Both the position numbers and the translations under genes were made by a program. Under the pieces are notes generated by a model. It did not search any database. It was not told the DNA's origin and saw only the letters and a list, made by a program, of their open reading frames with translations. This document shows positions 35,460 to 43,697 of a DNA stretch of 64,000 nucleotides, one piece after another. The stretch's first letter is position 1. Each line of letters opens with the position of its first letter. The stretch is from Paenibacillus peoriae (GTDB taxonomy: Bacteria; Bacillota; Bacilli; Paenibacillales; Paenibacillaceae). Where the stretch lies: contig NZ_CP092831.1 in assembly GCF_022531965.1 (NCBI RefSeq), positions 3,667,001 through 3,731,000 on the forward strand, in the 5' to 3' direction.

Positions 35460-36337
35460 TCGTCATCTTCCTCGTCATCGTCGTCATCGCCTTCATCCCC
35501 TTCCGCGCCGCCATAACCTAACAACTTACGTTTATCCAACTCCAGCCGTTCACGAGCTATCCCCAGCTTTTCTTCCTCCTGCTGCAAGCTGGCAATAAGA
35601 TTAATAACCCGAAGCTTCTTGTCACGGGTTTTAACCAGCGCTTCTTCCTGTTTCAAAATCTTGTCCAGTTTGGAAGCAACAACGGTGGTAATCTCCGTGA
35701 CCTTCATACCTTCGGTTTCAACAGACAAATTGATTTGCTTTCCTGTTTTTGGGCTAGTATAAGGAACCTTGTCCTTACGCTGGTGCAGCTCCTGCTTGAT
35801 CTTCTTCTCCTCGTCGGTCAGGCCAGCTTCAAGCTGCTTGACCCGGCGCATATGTCTCCGTTCTTGGATGGATAGCATAATAAGCTGCTCATTAAGCTGG
35901 GCCAAAGGGGAAGTATCAATCTGATCAAACAGCTCCTGCTCGTCTTCCTCCAAGGCATCAAGAAAGATAGTTTCATACATCCCTGTCTTTAGCGCCTTCT
36001 TATTACGAAGGGGGCCACCCGGTCCTCCATTATTCCCCTTGGCGTTTTGGTTACCTGGGGGAGCACCGCCGCGATTGCCGACAGCGTTCTTGTTCCCCTT
36101 TGGCGCTCCCCTTGGCTTAGGAGCGTTCCCTTTCGTTCCACTTGGAACGTTCCCATTGGAGGATTCAAAAACGTTCCCTTTCAATTCATCCTGCCAGCGA
36201 TCCATATACTTCCATTTGCGGACCCTACCCTCTGGAATAGAAAGAGCGGCGGCGATGTCTTTTAGCTTCATCGCTCCGCCGCTCTCCAGCCACATCTGTT
36301 TTGCCCTGTCCCGCTCAGGACTGCGCTCTCTGGCCAT
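35453..36337 (-). CDS. terS: Terminase small subunit (PBSX XtmA-like)
   Basis: A 294-aa protein starting at ATG 36337. The N-terminal helix-turn-helix (KLKDIAAALSIPEGRVRKWKYMDRW) binds packaging DNA. Next come a Gly/Asn/Pro-rich linker with collagen-like look (GNKNAVGNRGGAPPGNQNAK), a helical oligomerisation region and an acidic tail. Confidence 0.88.
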   Translation of the reverse strand: MARERSPERDRAKQMWLESGGAMKLKDIAAALSIPEGRVRKWKYMDRWQDELKGNVFESSNGNVPSGTKGNAPKPRGAPKGNKNAVGNRGGAPPGNQNAKGNNGGPGGPLRNKKALKTGMYETIFLDALEEDEQELFDQIDTSPLAQLNEQLIMLSIQERRHMRRVKQLEAGLTDEEKKIKQELHQRKDKVPYTSPKTGKQINLSVETEGMKVTEITTVVASKLDKILKQEEALVKTRDKKLRVINLIASLQQEEEKLGIARERLELDKRKLLGYGGAEGDEGDDDDDEEDDEW

Positions 36338-36360
36338 GCTACACAATCACCACCCCCAAC

Positions 36361-36389
36361 AAAAAAAGCGAGCCTCATTGGCTCGCTTT
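36361..36389 (-). terminator. Terminator of the secreted cargo gene upstream of terminase
   Basis: A 10-bp perfect stem AAAGCGAGCC/GGCTCGCTTT with seven T after it on the minus strand. Confidence 0.85.
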
Positions 36390-36403
36390 CCCAGCAATTA
36401 AAT

Positions 36404-36931
36404 TTAAAAATCCGTATTAGTACTAGTCCGAACTCCTAGCTTTCCAGACATGGGACCAGAACCACTACTTAAACTAACATAAAATTTCCCTGCGGACCAC
36501 GCCTTGCTTGAATTTAATTGTTCATCGAATGTTCTACCCGGTTTTACCGTTCCACTGTACTTTTCCGCACCAGACGCACTTCCCTGATTTACGGTAAAGG
36601 ATATAGTAGTGTCTCCTGTATTTCTCAAGTACAATCTTACATATCCATATCCTGGTTTAATGTCAAAATCAGCAGAATCATTAAGTCCATATAATGGACG
36701 ATCGACAATTTGTCCATCAGTAGCTTGTGGAGTAATGACATGGTCACCAGTAGTTGTTGCAGTACCTACATGATCGTTAGGAACTGCTGTTGTACCAGCA
36801 TCTTGAGTCACCGCAGACGATGTTGCAGAATCAGTTACATCTGAATCTGCAAAAATCGCATTGGGTACGGCAATAGCTCCCCCTATTAGACCTAGTGCCA
36901 AGGCTGGTGCAATAAAATGTTTTTTCTTCAA
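36404..36931 (-). CDS. Secreted cargo protein, unknown function
   Basis: A 175-aa protein. Its signal peptide is MKKKHFIAPALALGLIGGAI, with cleavage near IFADS. The mature part has a ~50-residue Thr/Asp/Val linker, then a beta-rich domain (YGYVRLYLRNTGDTTISFTVNQG, then WSAGKFYVSLSSGSGPMSGKL). It has its own terminator and lies between terminase and the upstream 72-aa gene, so it is a moron and likely expressed in the lysogen. Confidence 0.75.
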   Translation of the reverse strand: MKKKHFIAPALALGLIGGAIAVPNAIFADSDVTDSATSSAVTQDAGTTAVPNDHVGTATTTGDHVITPQATDGQIVDRPLYGLNDSADFDIKPGYGYVRLYLRNTGDTTISFTVNQGSASGAEKYSGTVKPGRTFDEQLNSSKAWSAGKFYVSLSSGSGPMSGKLGVRTSTNTDF

Positions 36932-37076
36932 AGCTTATTCCTCCTATATTTGTATATTTAACTACCACCTCAGTCTACTAAAAGATTCCATGTTTTTAAT
37001 TTTTCTTACAATAGGATCATATTATTGTTTAATAAATCCATATTTATGAATCAACTAGAAAGATTATTATGTGCTT

Positions 37077-37295
37077 TTACAATTCATCCTTTTGAAGCTT
37101 TATATCCAACTCAATCAGACGATCTAAGTCCTGGACCGTCTGCATTTTTATATTTCCAGCTTGTAGGTCTTTGACCCATTGAGCTATGCCAGCCTTAACA
37201 ATTTTCCGGTACTGCGCCTTGGATTCGAGGATTCCCTCGACGATCTCTATTTCACGTTGTAGTAATGCATCTTGTTGTTCGTTGTCTGTTCCCAT
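37077..37295 (-). CDS. Hypothetical 72-aa helical protein
   Basis: An acidic, mostly helical 72-aa protein (LLQREIEIVEGILESKAQYR, VQDLDRLIELDIKLQKDEL). The ATG at 37295 is 5 bases from GAGGGATA, which forms one arm of a 12-bp stem (see 37301-37391). It may be a packaging accessory protein, judging only by its place upstream of terminase. Confidence 0.55.
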   Translation of the reverse strand: MGTDNEQQDALLQREIEIVEGILESKAQYRKIVKAGIAQWVKDLQAGNIKMQTVQDLDRLIELDIKLQKDEL

Positions 37296-37300
37296 TGTCG

Positions 37301-37391
37301 TATCCCTCGGCTTTCCTATATACTGGAATGCGAGACAGCGGATATTCGCAAAATGCCACGCGTGGCGGGCCGCTGTCTCAGCCGGGGGATA
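37301..37391. other. Nested inverted repeat / structured leader upstream of the 72-aa gene
   Basis: A closing stem (37301-37312 with 37380-37391, 11 of 12 Watson-Crick pairs) encloses a TTCC/GGAA hairpin, a perfect 10-bp stem (37332-37341 with 37370-37379) that abuts it, and a 12-bp palindrome at 37355-37366. On the minus strand the outer arm includes the ribosome site of the 72-aa gene. It could be an RNA switch or a packaging site. Confidence 0.7.
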
Positions 37392-37432
37392 CCCTGGGTG
37401 AATGGGGGGACGTTAGCGCGTCCTCCTTTTTC

Positions 37433-38737
37433 CTATGCTACGGGTTCAGCCCGATGCAACAGGACTGGCTCAATACCAGTGCTCTCTAGGAATCGCTTTT
37501 TGATCACATCGCAAAAAACAGGGTCCAACTCCAATGTCCGGCATGTCCGGTCTATCTGCTCACAGGTCATAAGTGTGGAGCCGCTGCCGCCGAAGAAATC
37601 GACAACCTCGTCACCACGCTGGCTGCTATTCTTAATTGGAATGGCCAACAGATCAAGAGGCTTTTGAGTAGGATGGACATACTTGTTCACATCGCCCCTC
37701 GAAACCTCCCATACTGTCTCAGGCAGCGGGTCCTCAACAGGCAGGCCAGCCTTCCATACCGTTGTCTGTGTCCGATCACCGTACCAGGCAGGAGCTTTCC
37801 CCTTCATGTGAGCATAAAAGACCGGCTCATGTTTGAAGCGGTACTGTGCCCAGCCGAAGGAAGCCGCATTCTTCACCCAAATACATTGTGATCGGACGAC
37901 TATTCCAGCAACCTTCATCGCTTCTTCAAAGTCAATTTGATAGGAGGAAGGATGAAACACATAAATGGCTGCTGTAGGCTGCATCACCACTGCATAGTTT
38001 GAAAAAACGGCATACAAAAAGCCCGCGAAGTCCTCAGCGGGCATGTTGTCGTTCATTATGCTGCTACGGCCATCAGCAGCCAGACGCTCTGAAACACTCT
38101 CAACTGCCACATTATAAGGCGGATCAGTAACGACCAGCGCTGCTTTGGCTCCGTCCATTAAAAGTGCAACATCATCAGGATTGGTCGCATCTCCACACAC
38201 CAAACGGTGCCGGCCAAGCTGCCATACATCCCCGCGCCTGGTCTCCGGCTCCTTGATTTCATCTAAAGCACGCTGGACGTCAAAGTCATCATCAGTAACC
38301 GATAGTTCCAAAGCTTCATCCTGTGGCACAGCAAACTCTGCGGCCAGATCCTCGAACTCTTCCAAATCGAAACCGGACAGGGCTAGATCAGCTCCGCTTT
38401 CCTGAAGCTCATCCAGCAGACGGTATAGTGCTTCATCATCCCAGTTCCCGCTGACCTTATTAAGCGCTAGGTTGAGAAGCTTTTCCTGCTGATCGTCCAG
38501 GTCAACAACACTTACAGTCAGCTCCGTATGACCCAGCTCGTTAACCATGATCTTGTAGCGTTGATGGCCACCGACCATGTTCCCGGTGCGCTCGTTCCAG
38601 ATGATCGGGTCAATGTATCCAAACTGCTCGATGCTGCGCTTCAGCTTCTCATATTCAACATCACCAGGCTGAAGGTCAACCCGTGGGTTGTATGCTGCTG
38701 CGTTGATTTGTTCGATTGGTAGGACTCTGATTTCCAT
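37433..38737 (-). CDS. ParB-like nuclease domain fused to DNA methyltransferase
   Basis: A 434-aa protein. Residues ~5-95 are a ParB/sulfiredoxin-like domain (LPIEQINAAAYNPR, GGHQRYKIM). From ~180 it is an N6-adenine/N4-cytosine methyltransferase with motif IV DPPYNVAV and motif I DFFGGSGSTL. The order (catalytic first, SAM site near the end) is the beta type. It ends in the usual LELDPVFCDVIKKRF. It probably modifies phage DNA against host restriction. GGGGG lies 8 bases before the ATG. Confidence 0.88.
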   Translation of the reverse strand: MEIRVLPIEQINAAAYNPRVDLQPGDVEYEKLKRSIEQFGYIDPIIWNERTGNMVGGHQRYKIMVNELGHTELTVSVVDLDDQQEKLLNLALNKVSGNWDDEALYRLLDELQESGADLALSGFDLEEFEDLAAEFAVPQDEALELSVTDDDFDVQRALDEIKEPETRRGDVWQLGRHRLVCGDATNPDDVALLMDGAKAALVVTDPPYNVAVESVSERLAADGRSSIMNDNMPAEDFAGFLYAVFSNYAVVMQPTAAIYVFHPSSYQIDFEEAMKVAGIVVRSQCIWVKNAASFGWAQYRFKHEPVFYAHMKGKAPAWYGDRTQTTVWKAGLPVEDPLPETVWEVSRGDVNKYVHPTQKPLDLLAIPIKNSSQRGDEVVDFFGGSGSTLMTCEQIDRTCRTLELDPVFCDVIKKRFLESTGIEPVLLHRAEPVA

Positions 38738-38911
38738 GATTCATACCCCCTATTTGAGTTGAGTTGGTTTTTCACCTTGGGGCTGGCGCAGATTTCGATA
38801 CAGAGCAACGGAACAGCCCCGCCCTGACCTTCTGCTCCCTTTTCCTTGCAAACAGGAACATCCTCGTATACAAGCCCTTAGAACAGCTCACAGAAGGCGT
38901 TTTTGGGCATG

Positions 38912-38938
38912 AAAAAAGCACCTTAATAATAGGTGCTT
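38912..38938 (-). terminator. Terminator
   Basis: An eight-pair perfect stem AAGCACCT/AGGTGCTT followed by six T on the minus strand, 10 bases after the stop of the 70-aa membrane protein. The 210 bp between here and the methyltransferase start hold no convincing gene. Confidence 0.8.
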
Positions 38939-38948
38939 GAACTCTGCT

Positions 38949-39161
38949 TTAACTGAATACTCTCTGCAGCCCGTATAGAAAGAACATGATGCCCCCTACC
39001 ACGGTTGCCAGAGAAACAAGAATTTTAAATGCTGCATTTCCTACACGAACAATTCTCCCAAACAGAATTGCGGCAACAAGCGGTGGCAATATAATACACA
39101 CACCAATCGCAATTAACAATTTCATAACTAAATCTGTGTCTACCGGAAATCCAAAGCCCAA
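38949..39161 (-). CDS. Small membrane protein
   Basis: A 70-aa protein starting at TTG 39161, 7 bases after AAAGGAGG. Upstream in-frame codons overlap another real gene. Two hydrophobic segments (VMKLLIAIGVCIILPPLVAA and KILVSLATVVGGIMFFLYG) are joined by a basic loop. Function unknown. Confidence 0.6.
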   Translation of the reverse strand: MGFGFPVDTDLVMKLLIAIGVCIILPPLVAAILFGRIVRVGNAAFKILVSLATVVGGIMFFLYGLQRVFS

Positions 39162-39195
39162 ACAAATCCCTCCTTTCGCCATCATAATTCGACAT

Positions 39196-39351
39196 TCAGG
39201 AAGAATTATCCTCTTTAACACATGAACGAGGTCGCAAACAAAACTGTTTAACTCCATCCCAGTTTCCCCATACACAACCTTTACATTTTTTCGGCTGTTT
39301 TGGTGGACCTTTCATGTATAGCAAAATTCCTTTCTTCTGCTTCTTTTTCAA
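39196..39351 (-). CDS. Small cysteine-rich phage protein (zinc-ribbon-like)
   Basis: A 51-aa reading frame starting at TTG 39351, 8 bases after AAAGGA, or 39 aa if ATG 39315 is used. It contains CKGCVWGNWDGVKQFC and a further PRSCV, four cysteines in two pairs, as in short metal-binding proteins common in Firmicutes phages. It ends 34 bases before the next start. Confidence 0.6.
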   Translation of the reverse strand: MKKKQKKGILLYMKGPPKQPKKCKGCVWGNWDGVKQFCLRPRSCVKEDNSS

Positions 39352-39837
39352 ACCAAAAATCCTTTCAAAAGGCAATAAAAAAAGCCACCCAAATGAGTGA
39401 CGTGTATCTGCCTATGTATTTAGAGCACCAAATGAACTAAGGCGCTTATTTAAAACCCGAAAAAAGAAACAGCGATAGGTTCTATTCCCGCAAGCGGGAT
39501 GCAAAACGCTACGCTGTTGCATAAAAGCATTTGTACTTAGTAACTAGAGAGGAAGAACAAGACCATTTTACAAATTGCTAAAAATGGCCGTCAAAGAACA
39601 AAAACCGGAAAATACCGGAAAATGGGTAATTAAACCATTATAAGCTGGCTTTTGCTCACTTTCTCGATATTACTCGCTATTAAGTAAAAATAAAGTCTTA
39701 GACTGCCGCTGTTATCATTCAACTAACGTTCTTCGTTAGCGTAACGCATTACTTGACCAAATTCGATATGTTGCCGGCCAATAACCTACGTTTTCGTATG
39801 ATTACTTAGCATAGTGATGTGTAGCTGCACTAACATA
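39352..39837. other. 486-bp intergenic stretch with hairpins, no gene seen
   Basis: There is no reading frame with a ribosome site on either strand. It contains an AACAGCG/CGCTGTT stem enclosing CCCGC/GCGGG (around 39470-39522), a CCATTTT/AAAATGG stem near 39570, a repeated ACCGGAAAAT-like unit and a TAACG/CGTTA hairpin. It could be an RNA or promoter region. Confidence 0.45.
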
Positions 39838-40251
39838 TCAACAGTCTCTTAAATCAAAAGCTTCTTCTAGTGCGGCAGTATCTTCGAAGATTTGAAAAAA
39901 CCTTATCTTCTCCTGTTCTACTTCGCAAACAATTGCCCAATCACTCTCGAACACTTTCCCGGTTACATTGACCTTGATGCGGAAATTCCCCCATGCACAC
40001 GCTGCTTCCTGATTACCGATGAGTTTGTGAAGGACAAAACTCTCTATTTGTTCTGCTTCTTCTAATAAGTTTAAATAATTTCTTACACCTTCTTTTCCAT
40101 GAAATGTGCCGTATAAAGGAATTCTATTAGAAGACTCTTTTTTAAGAATAATAAATTTCGCTTCATCATGAACCAATTCGATCACTTTATCAATCTGTTT
40201 GCTTCCTAATGCTTGAAAATAATTTGTTAGCACCTGTTGAGCACTTTGCAT
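39838..40251 (-). CDS. SnoaL/NTF2-like protein
   Basis: A 137-aa protein starting at ATG 40251, 10 bases after AGGGAGA. NTF2 fold by sequence: TNYFQALGSKQIDKVIELVHDEAKF, then FHGKEGVRNYLNLL, and a beta-rich C-terminal half (AACAWGNFRIKVNVTGK). Members are small-molecule isomerases, cyclases or unassigned. It is unusual for a phage and probably cargo. Confidence 0.65.
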   Translation of the reverse strand: MQSAQQVLTNYFQALGSKQIDKVIELVHDEAKFIILKKESSNRIPLYGTFHGKEGVRNYLNLLEEAEQIESFVLHKLIGNQEAACAWGNFRIKVNVTGKVFESDWAIVCEVEQEKIRFFQIFEDTAALEEAFDLRDC

Positions 40252-40377
40252 TTCTACTAATCTCCCTTCGAATAGGCGGAATAAGCTTTGCACAATCCAA
40301 TAATAACATATTTTATCTACCATCCTGTCCGTTGGCTTAACGCCGCCGCTGCCAGTCTAGAACTATATTTTCACGGT

Positions 40378-40581
40378 CTAACACTTTATTTCCATCAAAC
40401 ACTCGTCCCAGACAATTCTCTCACCCAGTTGATCATCATCACCAGACTTCATGACTTCCCAGCAAACACCACAAAATGAAGCGCCAAGCGTAGTGTGAAC
40501 TTCTGGATTCAGATTATTGCATATTAAACACTGTCCTTTTACAGGACGCTTTACTTTTCCTGTCTCCACATCATGGAACAA
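40378..40581 (-). CDS. Small zinc-ribbon-like protein
   Basis: A 67-aa protein starting at TTG 40581, 8 bases after AAGGAGG. Four cysteines in two pairs (CLIC and CGVC, 20 residues apart) suggest a zinc ribbon. The C-terminus is acidic. Function unknown. Confidence 0.6.
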   Translation of the reverse strand: MFHDVETGKVKRPVKGQCLICNNLNPEVHTTLGASFCGVCWEVMKSGDDDQLGERIVWDECLMEIKC

Positions 40582-40636
40582 AGACGATCCCTCCTTAACT
40601 GATAATGATAGGCTGCGAGGATGACTTGTAAGATGT

Positions 40637-40674
40637 AACAAAAAAACACAAGCAAATATGCCTGTGCTTTTTTT
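40637..40674. terminator. Bidirectional terminator-like hairpin
   Basis: An imperfect CACA-G/C-TGTG stem is flanked by an A run and a T run, located just after the stop of the secreted protein gene (minus strand). Confidence 0.55.
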
Positions 40675-40687
40675 GTAGCTTATCTTG

Positions 40688-41317
40688 TTACTCTTGAATT
40701 TTTTTTGCAATTTCCATCAATTCGTCAAGAGTGGAATTGAAAGAAGAAACAGTATAAAAGTGATCTTTTGTAATCAGATGAACAACCTTTCTTTCTTGCC
40801 CGTCAACATAAACAGCAGTATGATCGTTGATTTTAGTCGACTCAACCTTTTCCCCTTTGTATGTGTCTTTCAAACTATCAATAGTAGCCTGTTCATCCAT
40901 ATGGGATTCGGTTTGGATGACAATAACTTCATTACCATCAGTTCCGCGATATGACTGTCTGATGATCAGTCCATTCTCGCCTTTTAAAGCTGTTGTGTTT
41001 AATGGTTTCAAACTGTGTTTTTCAGCCGCTGTCGCTTTAAGCGAGGCTCCCTGCGCTAGATTGGGAATATGGATATCTTCTGCTGGTACATCAGATATGT
41101 TTATAAGTCCTTCGACATCACCAGCGCTTTCAACTACTGTCTCTGCTGGTGTTTCAGTCGGCGCTTGTACTGTTGAAGCATCAATCGCTTCTGCTTTCGT
41201 CTCAACCGGAACCTGTGATGGAACTTCCGATTCGGCAGCATATGAATTATATACGAATGCACCACTACCTATTACGAGTGCGCCACCTAAAGCCACCGCA
41301 ACTAATTGTTTTTTCAA
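40688..41317 (-). CDS. Secreted protein with DUF4367-like C-terminal domain
   Basis: A 209-aa protein. Signal peptide MKKQLVAVALGGALVIGSGA, cleavage near SYAAE. Residues ~30-75 are a Glu/Val/Thr/Pro linker. The rest (IIRQSYRGTDGNEVIVIQTE, DHTAVYVDGQERKVVHLITKDHFYTVSSF) resembles the DUF4367 fold seen in Bacillus surface proteins. Own promoter region and terminator: another lysogenic cargo unit. Confidence 0.7.
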   Translation of the reverse strand: MKKQLVAVALGGALVIGSGAFVYNSYAAESEVPSQVPVETKAEAIDASTVQAPTETPAETVVESAGDVEGLINISDVPAEDIHIPNLAQGASLKATAAEKHSLKPLNTTALKGENGLIIRQSYRGTDGNEVIVIQTESHMDEQATIDSLKDTYKGEKVESTKINDHTAVYVDGQERKVVHLITKDHFYTVSSFNSTLDELMEIAKKIQE

Positions 41318-41406
41318 TTTAAACCCCTCCTAAATTAATATACTCTACCTAAAGTAACGGTGTAAGACTGCTATGTATGTATTTATTGACTAATAAAGCA
41401 TGTTCA

Positions 41407-41446
41407 AAAAACAGCTATTATAAATTAGTTAGCTATTTTTTACATT
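41407..41446. terminator. Bidirectional terminator
   Basis: Stem AGCTA/TAGCT flanked by A6 and T6 runs. On the minus strand it would end a transcript coming from the structured region above 41448. Confidence 0.65.
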
Positions 41447-41447
41447 T

Positions 41448-41906
41448 GTTTGTATTCTCTTACATTATAAGTTTTTTATTGTAATATTTCAACAAAAACA
41501 TGGACAATCCTACCAATATATTAGTGGCACGCTACGGAATTGAACCGCGCAAGGGTTCTGACCAGGCTGTTAATGTTTCCGCTGGTTAACTGGTTCCTTG
41601 CCACCTGCACGTGCCATGAATAATGTGGGCGGGGGCCACTCTCCCCCGCATGGAATGACTTACCGTTTAACCGCAGCCTGCATACCGCTACCGATCTACC
41701 GCTGTGCGTTACGGGTGCCCCTAAGGGATGCAAGGATCTATCCTTGTTCGCGGCCACATATTTGGGCTTTCCCTTGCGCGCACTGGTCAATGCCACTGAG
41801 CAGTATGTCCCTCTATCCCCTTGCAGTATCGTCGAGGCTATCAGCCTTTAGTATGCAAGTGTCATCCTACGTTGTAGCGTCTCTCTTCCGCCACCACATT
41901 AAAAAA
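41448..41906 (-). ncRNA. Candidate structured non-coding RNA with tRNA-like 3' module
   Basis: 459 bp lie between the 85-aa gene and a terminator with no ribosome-site-led reading frame. Dense pairing is visible: CAAGGAT/ATCCTTG at 41731-41746, a 7-bp GC stem at 41629-41649, and GAACC/GGTTC near 41542-41560. At its 3' end (minus strand, 41525-41615) a 7-bp acceptor-like stem joins a T-arm with loop TTCAATT. Size and setting recall large phage RNAs such as ROOL or GOLLD, but I could not match a consensus. A 91-codon frame here looks like noise. Confidence 0.5.
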
Positions 41907-42164
41907 CTACAGGAGCTCTGCTGCGAGCTGCTTGAGCACTGGCGGTGTTGGGATGAGTTGTCCGTCACCTTTATTGCCCTTGACGTAAGCCTTGTCATCA
42001 TAGGCATAATACACAACGCCCAAGCCCTCAACGACTGGATAGCCGCTCTCGTCGTCAGTCAGGCTTGTTTGTACGTGCTTGCCGTGCTGTGAAGCGTGCT
42101 CCTCATCGTGTAAGCGCAGGATTCCGTCCTCACTCAAAAATGAGAAACGTGGTTTTGTAGACAT
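41907..42164 (-). CDS. Hypothetical 85-aa phage protein
   Basis: ATG 42164 is 8 bases after AGGAGG; the upstream ATG overlaps that spacing. It has MSTKPRFSFLSEDGILRLHDEEHA and a closing IPTPPVLKQLAAELL: soluble, acidic, His-rich at the start. Family not recognised. Confidence 0.55.
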   Translation of the reverse strand: MSTKPRFSFLSEDGILRLHDEEHASQHGKHVQTSLTDDESGYPVVEGLGVVYYAYDDKAYVKGNKGDGQLIPTPPVLKQLAAELL

Positions 42165-42346
42165 GATCATGTCCTCCTAATATGTTTTGTAGAAAAACCA
42201 AAAAGGCCGGCACATTGGCCGACCTGATCACCGAAGCTCGAAAGCTGAGGTGTGTTCCTTATTTGATTTTCCATGATACAAATTTACCACAGCAAAAGTC
42301 CAGTGGCGGGTCATAAAACAGCCAGTTTCCAGTCATTAAGCAGTCA

Positions 42347-42874
42347 TTATTTTTTTAGATTCTCAGGAAACTGTATTTTTTTCCTTTCGTATGTAGTTTT
42401 TCTATCTTCTAATTCTTTTTGCTTAAATTCCTTGTCTGATTGCTTCTGCTTATCTTGGCGATCTTTATTTTCTTTTTCTTCTGCTTCCATCTCCTCATAA
42501 CTTTGGATAACAATCTCATGGAGTAAAGCTTTTCTTCCTACCTCTACCGAATAAAATCTCGCGGCAAAAATAATAGTAAGGATAAATATACATATTAATA
42601 TAACACTTACAAAGTCCATGTTTTTTCCGAAAATTAGTCCAATTCCTGATAGGGCAATTCCAAATGCTACAATTGAGGAGTTGTAAACCTTAATTTGCTC
42701 TACATTACTTGAAGTCCCAGCCTTTAACATCCTTAAATCATCCAAGGAGCATTCAGCCTTTAATGTCTCTTTAATTAAGACCATTTCCTCAAGATTTGGT
42801 TGACGAAAATGCACGTTAAACTTTCTCTTGAAATAATCACTTGAATTTGAATAGCCATTAAGCGCCTTTAACAT
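42347..42874 (-). CDS. Hypothetical membrane protein with coiled-coil tail
   Basis: A 175-aa protein starting at ATG after AAAGGAG. Two membrane segments (residues ~68-84 and ~88-106) are followed by a ~65-residue charged coiled coil (EEMEAEEKENKDRQDKQKQSDKEF). The arrangement resembles SLATT-type or exclusion proteins, but without a diagnostic motif. AT-rich and probably cargo. Confidence 0.6.
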   Translation of the reverse strand: MLKALNGYSNSSDYFKRKFNVHFRQPNLEEMVLIKETLKAECSLDDLRMLKAGTSSNVEQIKVYNSSIVAFGIALSGIGLIFGKNMDFVSVILICIFILTIIFAARFYSVEVGRKALLHEIVIQSYEEMEAEEKENKDRQDKQKQSDKEFKQKELEDRKTTYERKKIQFPENLKK

Positions 42875-42942
42875 GGTATCACTCCTTTTTTGTTATATAT
42901 AGGAACTTTCCTTATAAAAAAGTAGACCGACATTATGCCGAT

Positions 42943-43425
42943 CTACGATACTGCCACCCCATCGTTCTCTACTTTAATCACAACAAGTCTTAATGAAGCT
43001 GCTAATATGCCAATTGCATCGGACTTAATACGTCTAAATGAGCTCTCGCTAATCCCCATCTCTCCGCAACTGATGTAGTCAAACTCGCCTTCATCATCCA
43101 GGTAACTCCGCTGAATAACCTCACGCTGCATGCTGGACAGCTTGCTCATCGCCAGCTCCAGCAGACGATCTTTCGCCTGAAGCTCCGACTCTTTATCCAC
43201 GTTATAAGTGGCAATGTCCTCCGTCTGCTTGCTGATCGCATTGGTGGATTGATGCTCTCTATAAGTATAGGACTGCGTAATCGCCGCCTCGCGTCGAACA
43301 AAACCAATCTGCCGATACTGCCGAATCGTCTCCAAATATTCTTCCACCGCAAGGCGCGTAGCTTTCTCATCAATCGGCAGAATATTGAACGTTAATTGCA
43401 AGTTGTTTTTTCTTCTTTTCCCCAA
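42943..43425 (-). CDS. ArpU family late transcription regulator
   Basis: A 160-aa protein starting at TTG 43425 after GAGGGG. Residues ~100-150 hold a sigma-like HTH (AMSKLSSMQREVIQRSYLDDEGEFDYISCGEMGISESSFRRIKSDAIG), the ArpU/RinA-like pattern. ArpU proteins switch on late genes, consistent with the packaging and structural genes downstream. Confidence 0.82.
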   Translation of the reverse strand: MGKRRKNNLQLTFNILPIDEKATRLAVEEYLETIRQYRQIGFVRREAAITQSYTYREHQSTNAISKQTEDIATYNVDKESELQAKDRLLELAMSKLSSMQREVIQRSYLDDEGEFDYISCGEMGISESSFRRIKSDAIGILAASLRLVVIKVENDGVAVS

Positions 43426-43471
43426 TGTAATCCCCTCACTCGTGGTATAATTTGGTGAGGTTTAAGAGTGA

Positions 43472-43509
43472 TGACCCCCGCGAGCCCAGCCAAGGAATGC
43501 GGGGGTTGT
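43472..43509. terminator. GC-rich hairpin between early genes and arpU
   Basis: ACCCCCGC/GCGGGGGT, eight pairs with a 17-base loop. On the plus strand it is followed by a T-rich run. On the minus strand it lacks one and may only attenuate. Confidence 0.5.
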
Positions 43510-43515
43510 TTTGTA

Positions 43516-43641
43516 TTACTCCGAGATGCATGTCCCACAAAACTCCTGCCACTCAGCTTGGCAGTCTTCTAAAGTCCATCCGTCGACTAAATCCTCCGGA
43601 TAACCATATTCCAACAATAATTGACGATAAACTTTAGTCAT
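43516..43641 (-). CDS. Short acidic protein, 41 aa
   Basis: ATG 43641 follows AAGGGATTAGG. It encodes MTKVYRQLLLEYGYPEDLVD and then DCQAEWQEFCGTCISE, with a CxxC pair at the end. Longer in-frame translation upstream runs through another gene and is not real. Function unknown. Confidence 0.5.
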   Translation of the reverse strand: MTKVYRQLLLEYGYPEDLVDGWTLEDCQAEWQEFCGTCISE

Positions 43642-43697
43642 TTTAATACCTAATCCCTTCTGTTCTATTAGACATTCGCAACCAACAATCTGATCCC

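Noticed and set aside
38739..38911. Possible cysteine/arginine-rich short protein upstream of the methyltransferase
   Set aside because: The frame has no usable start or ribosome site and the region shows no other coding sign.
41521..41796. 91-codon reading frame on the minus strand
   Set aside because: No ribosome site, no protein-like character, and it runs through strong hairpins and the tRNA-like module; better read as non-coding.
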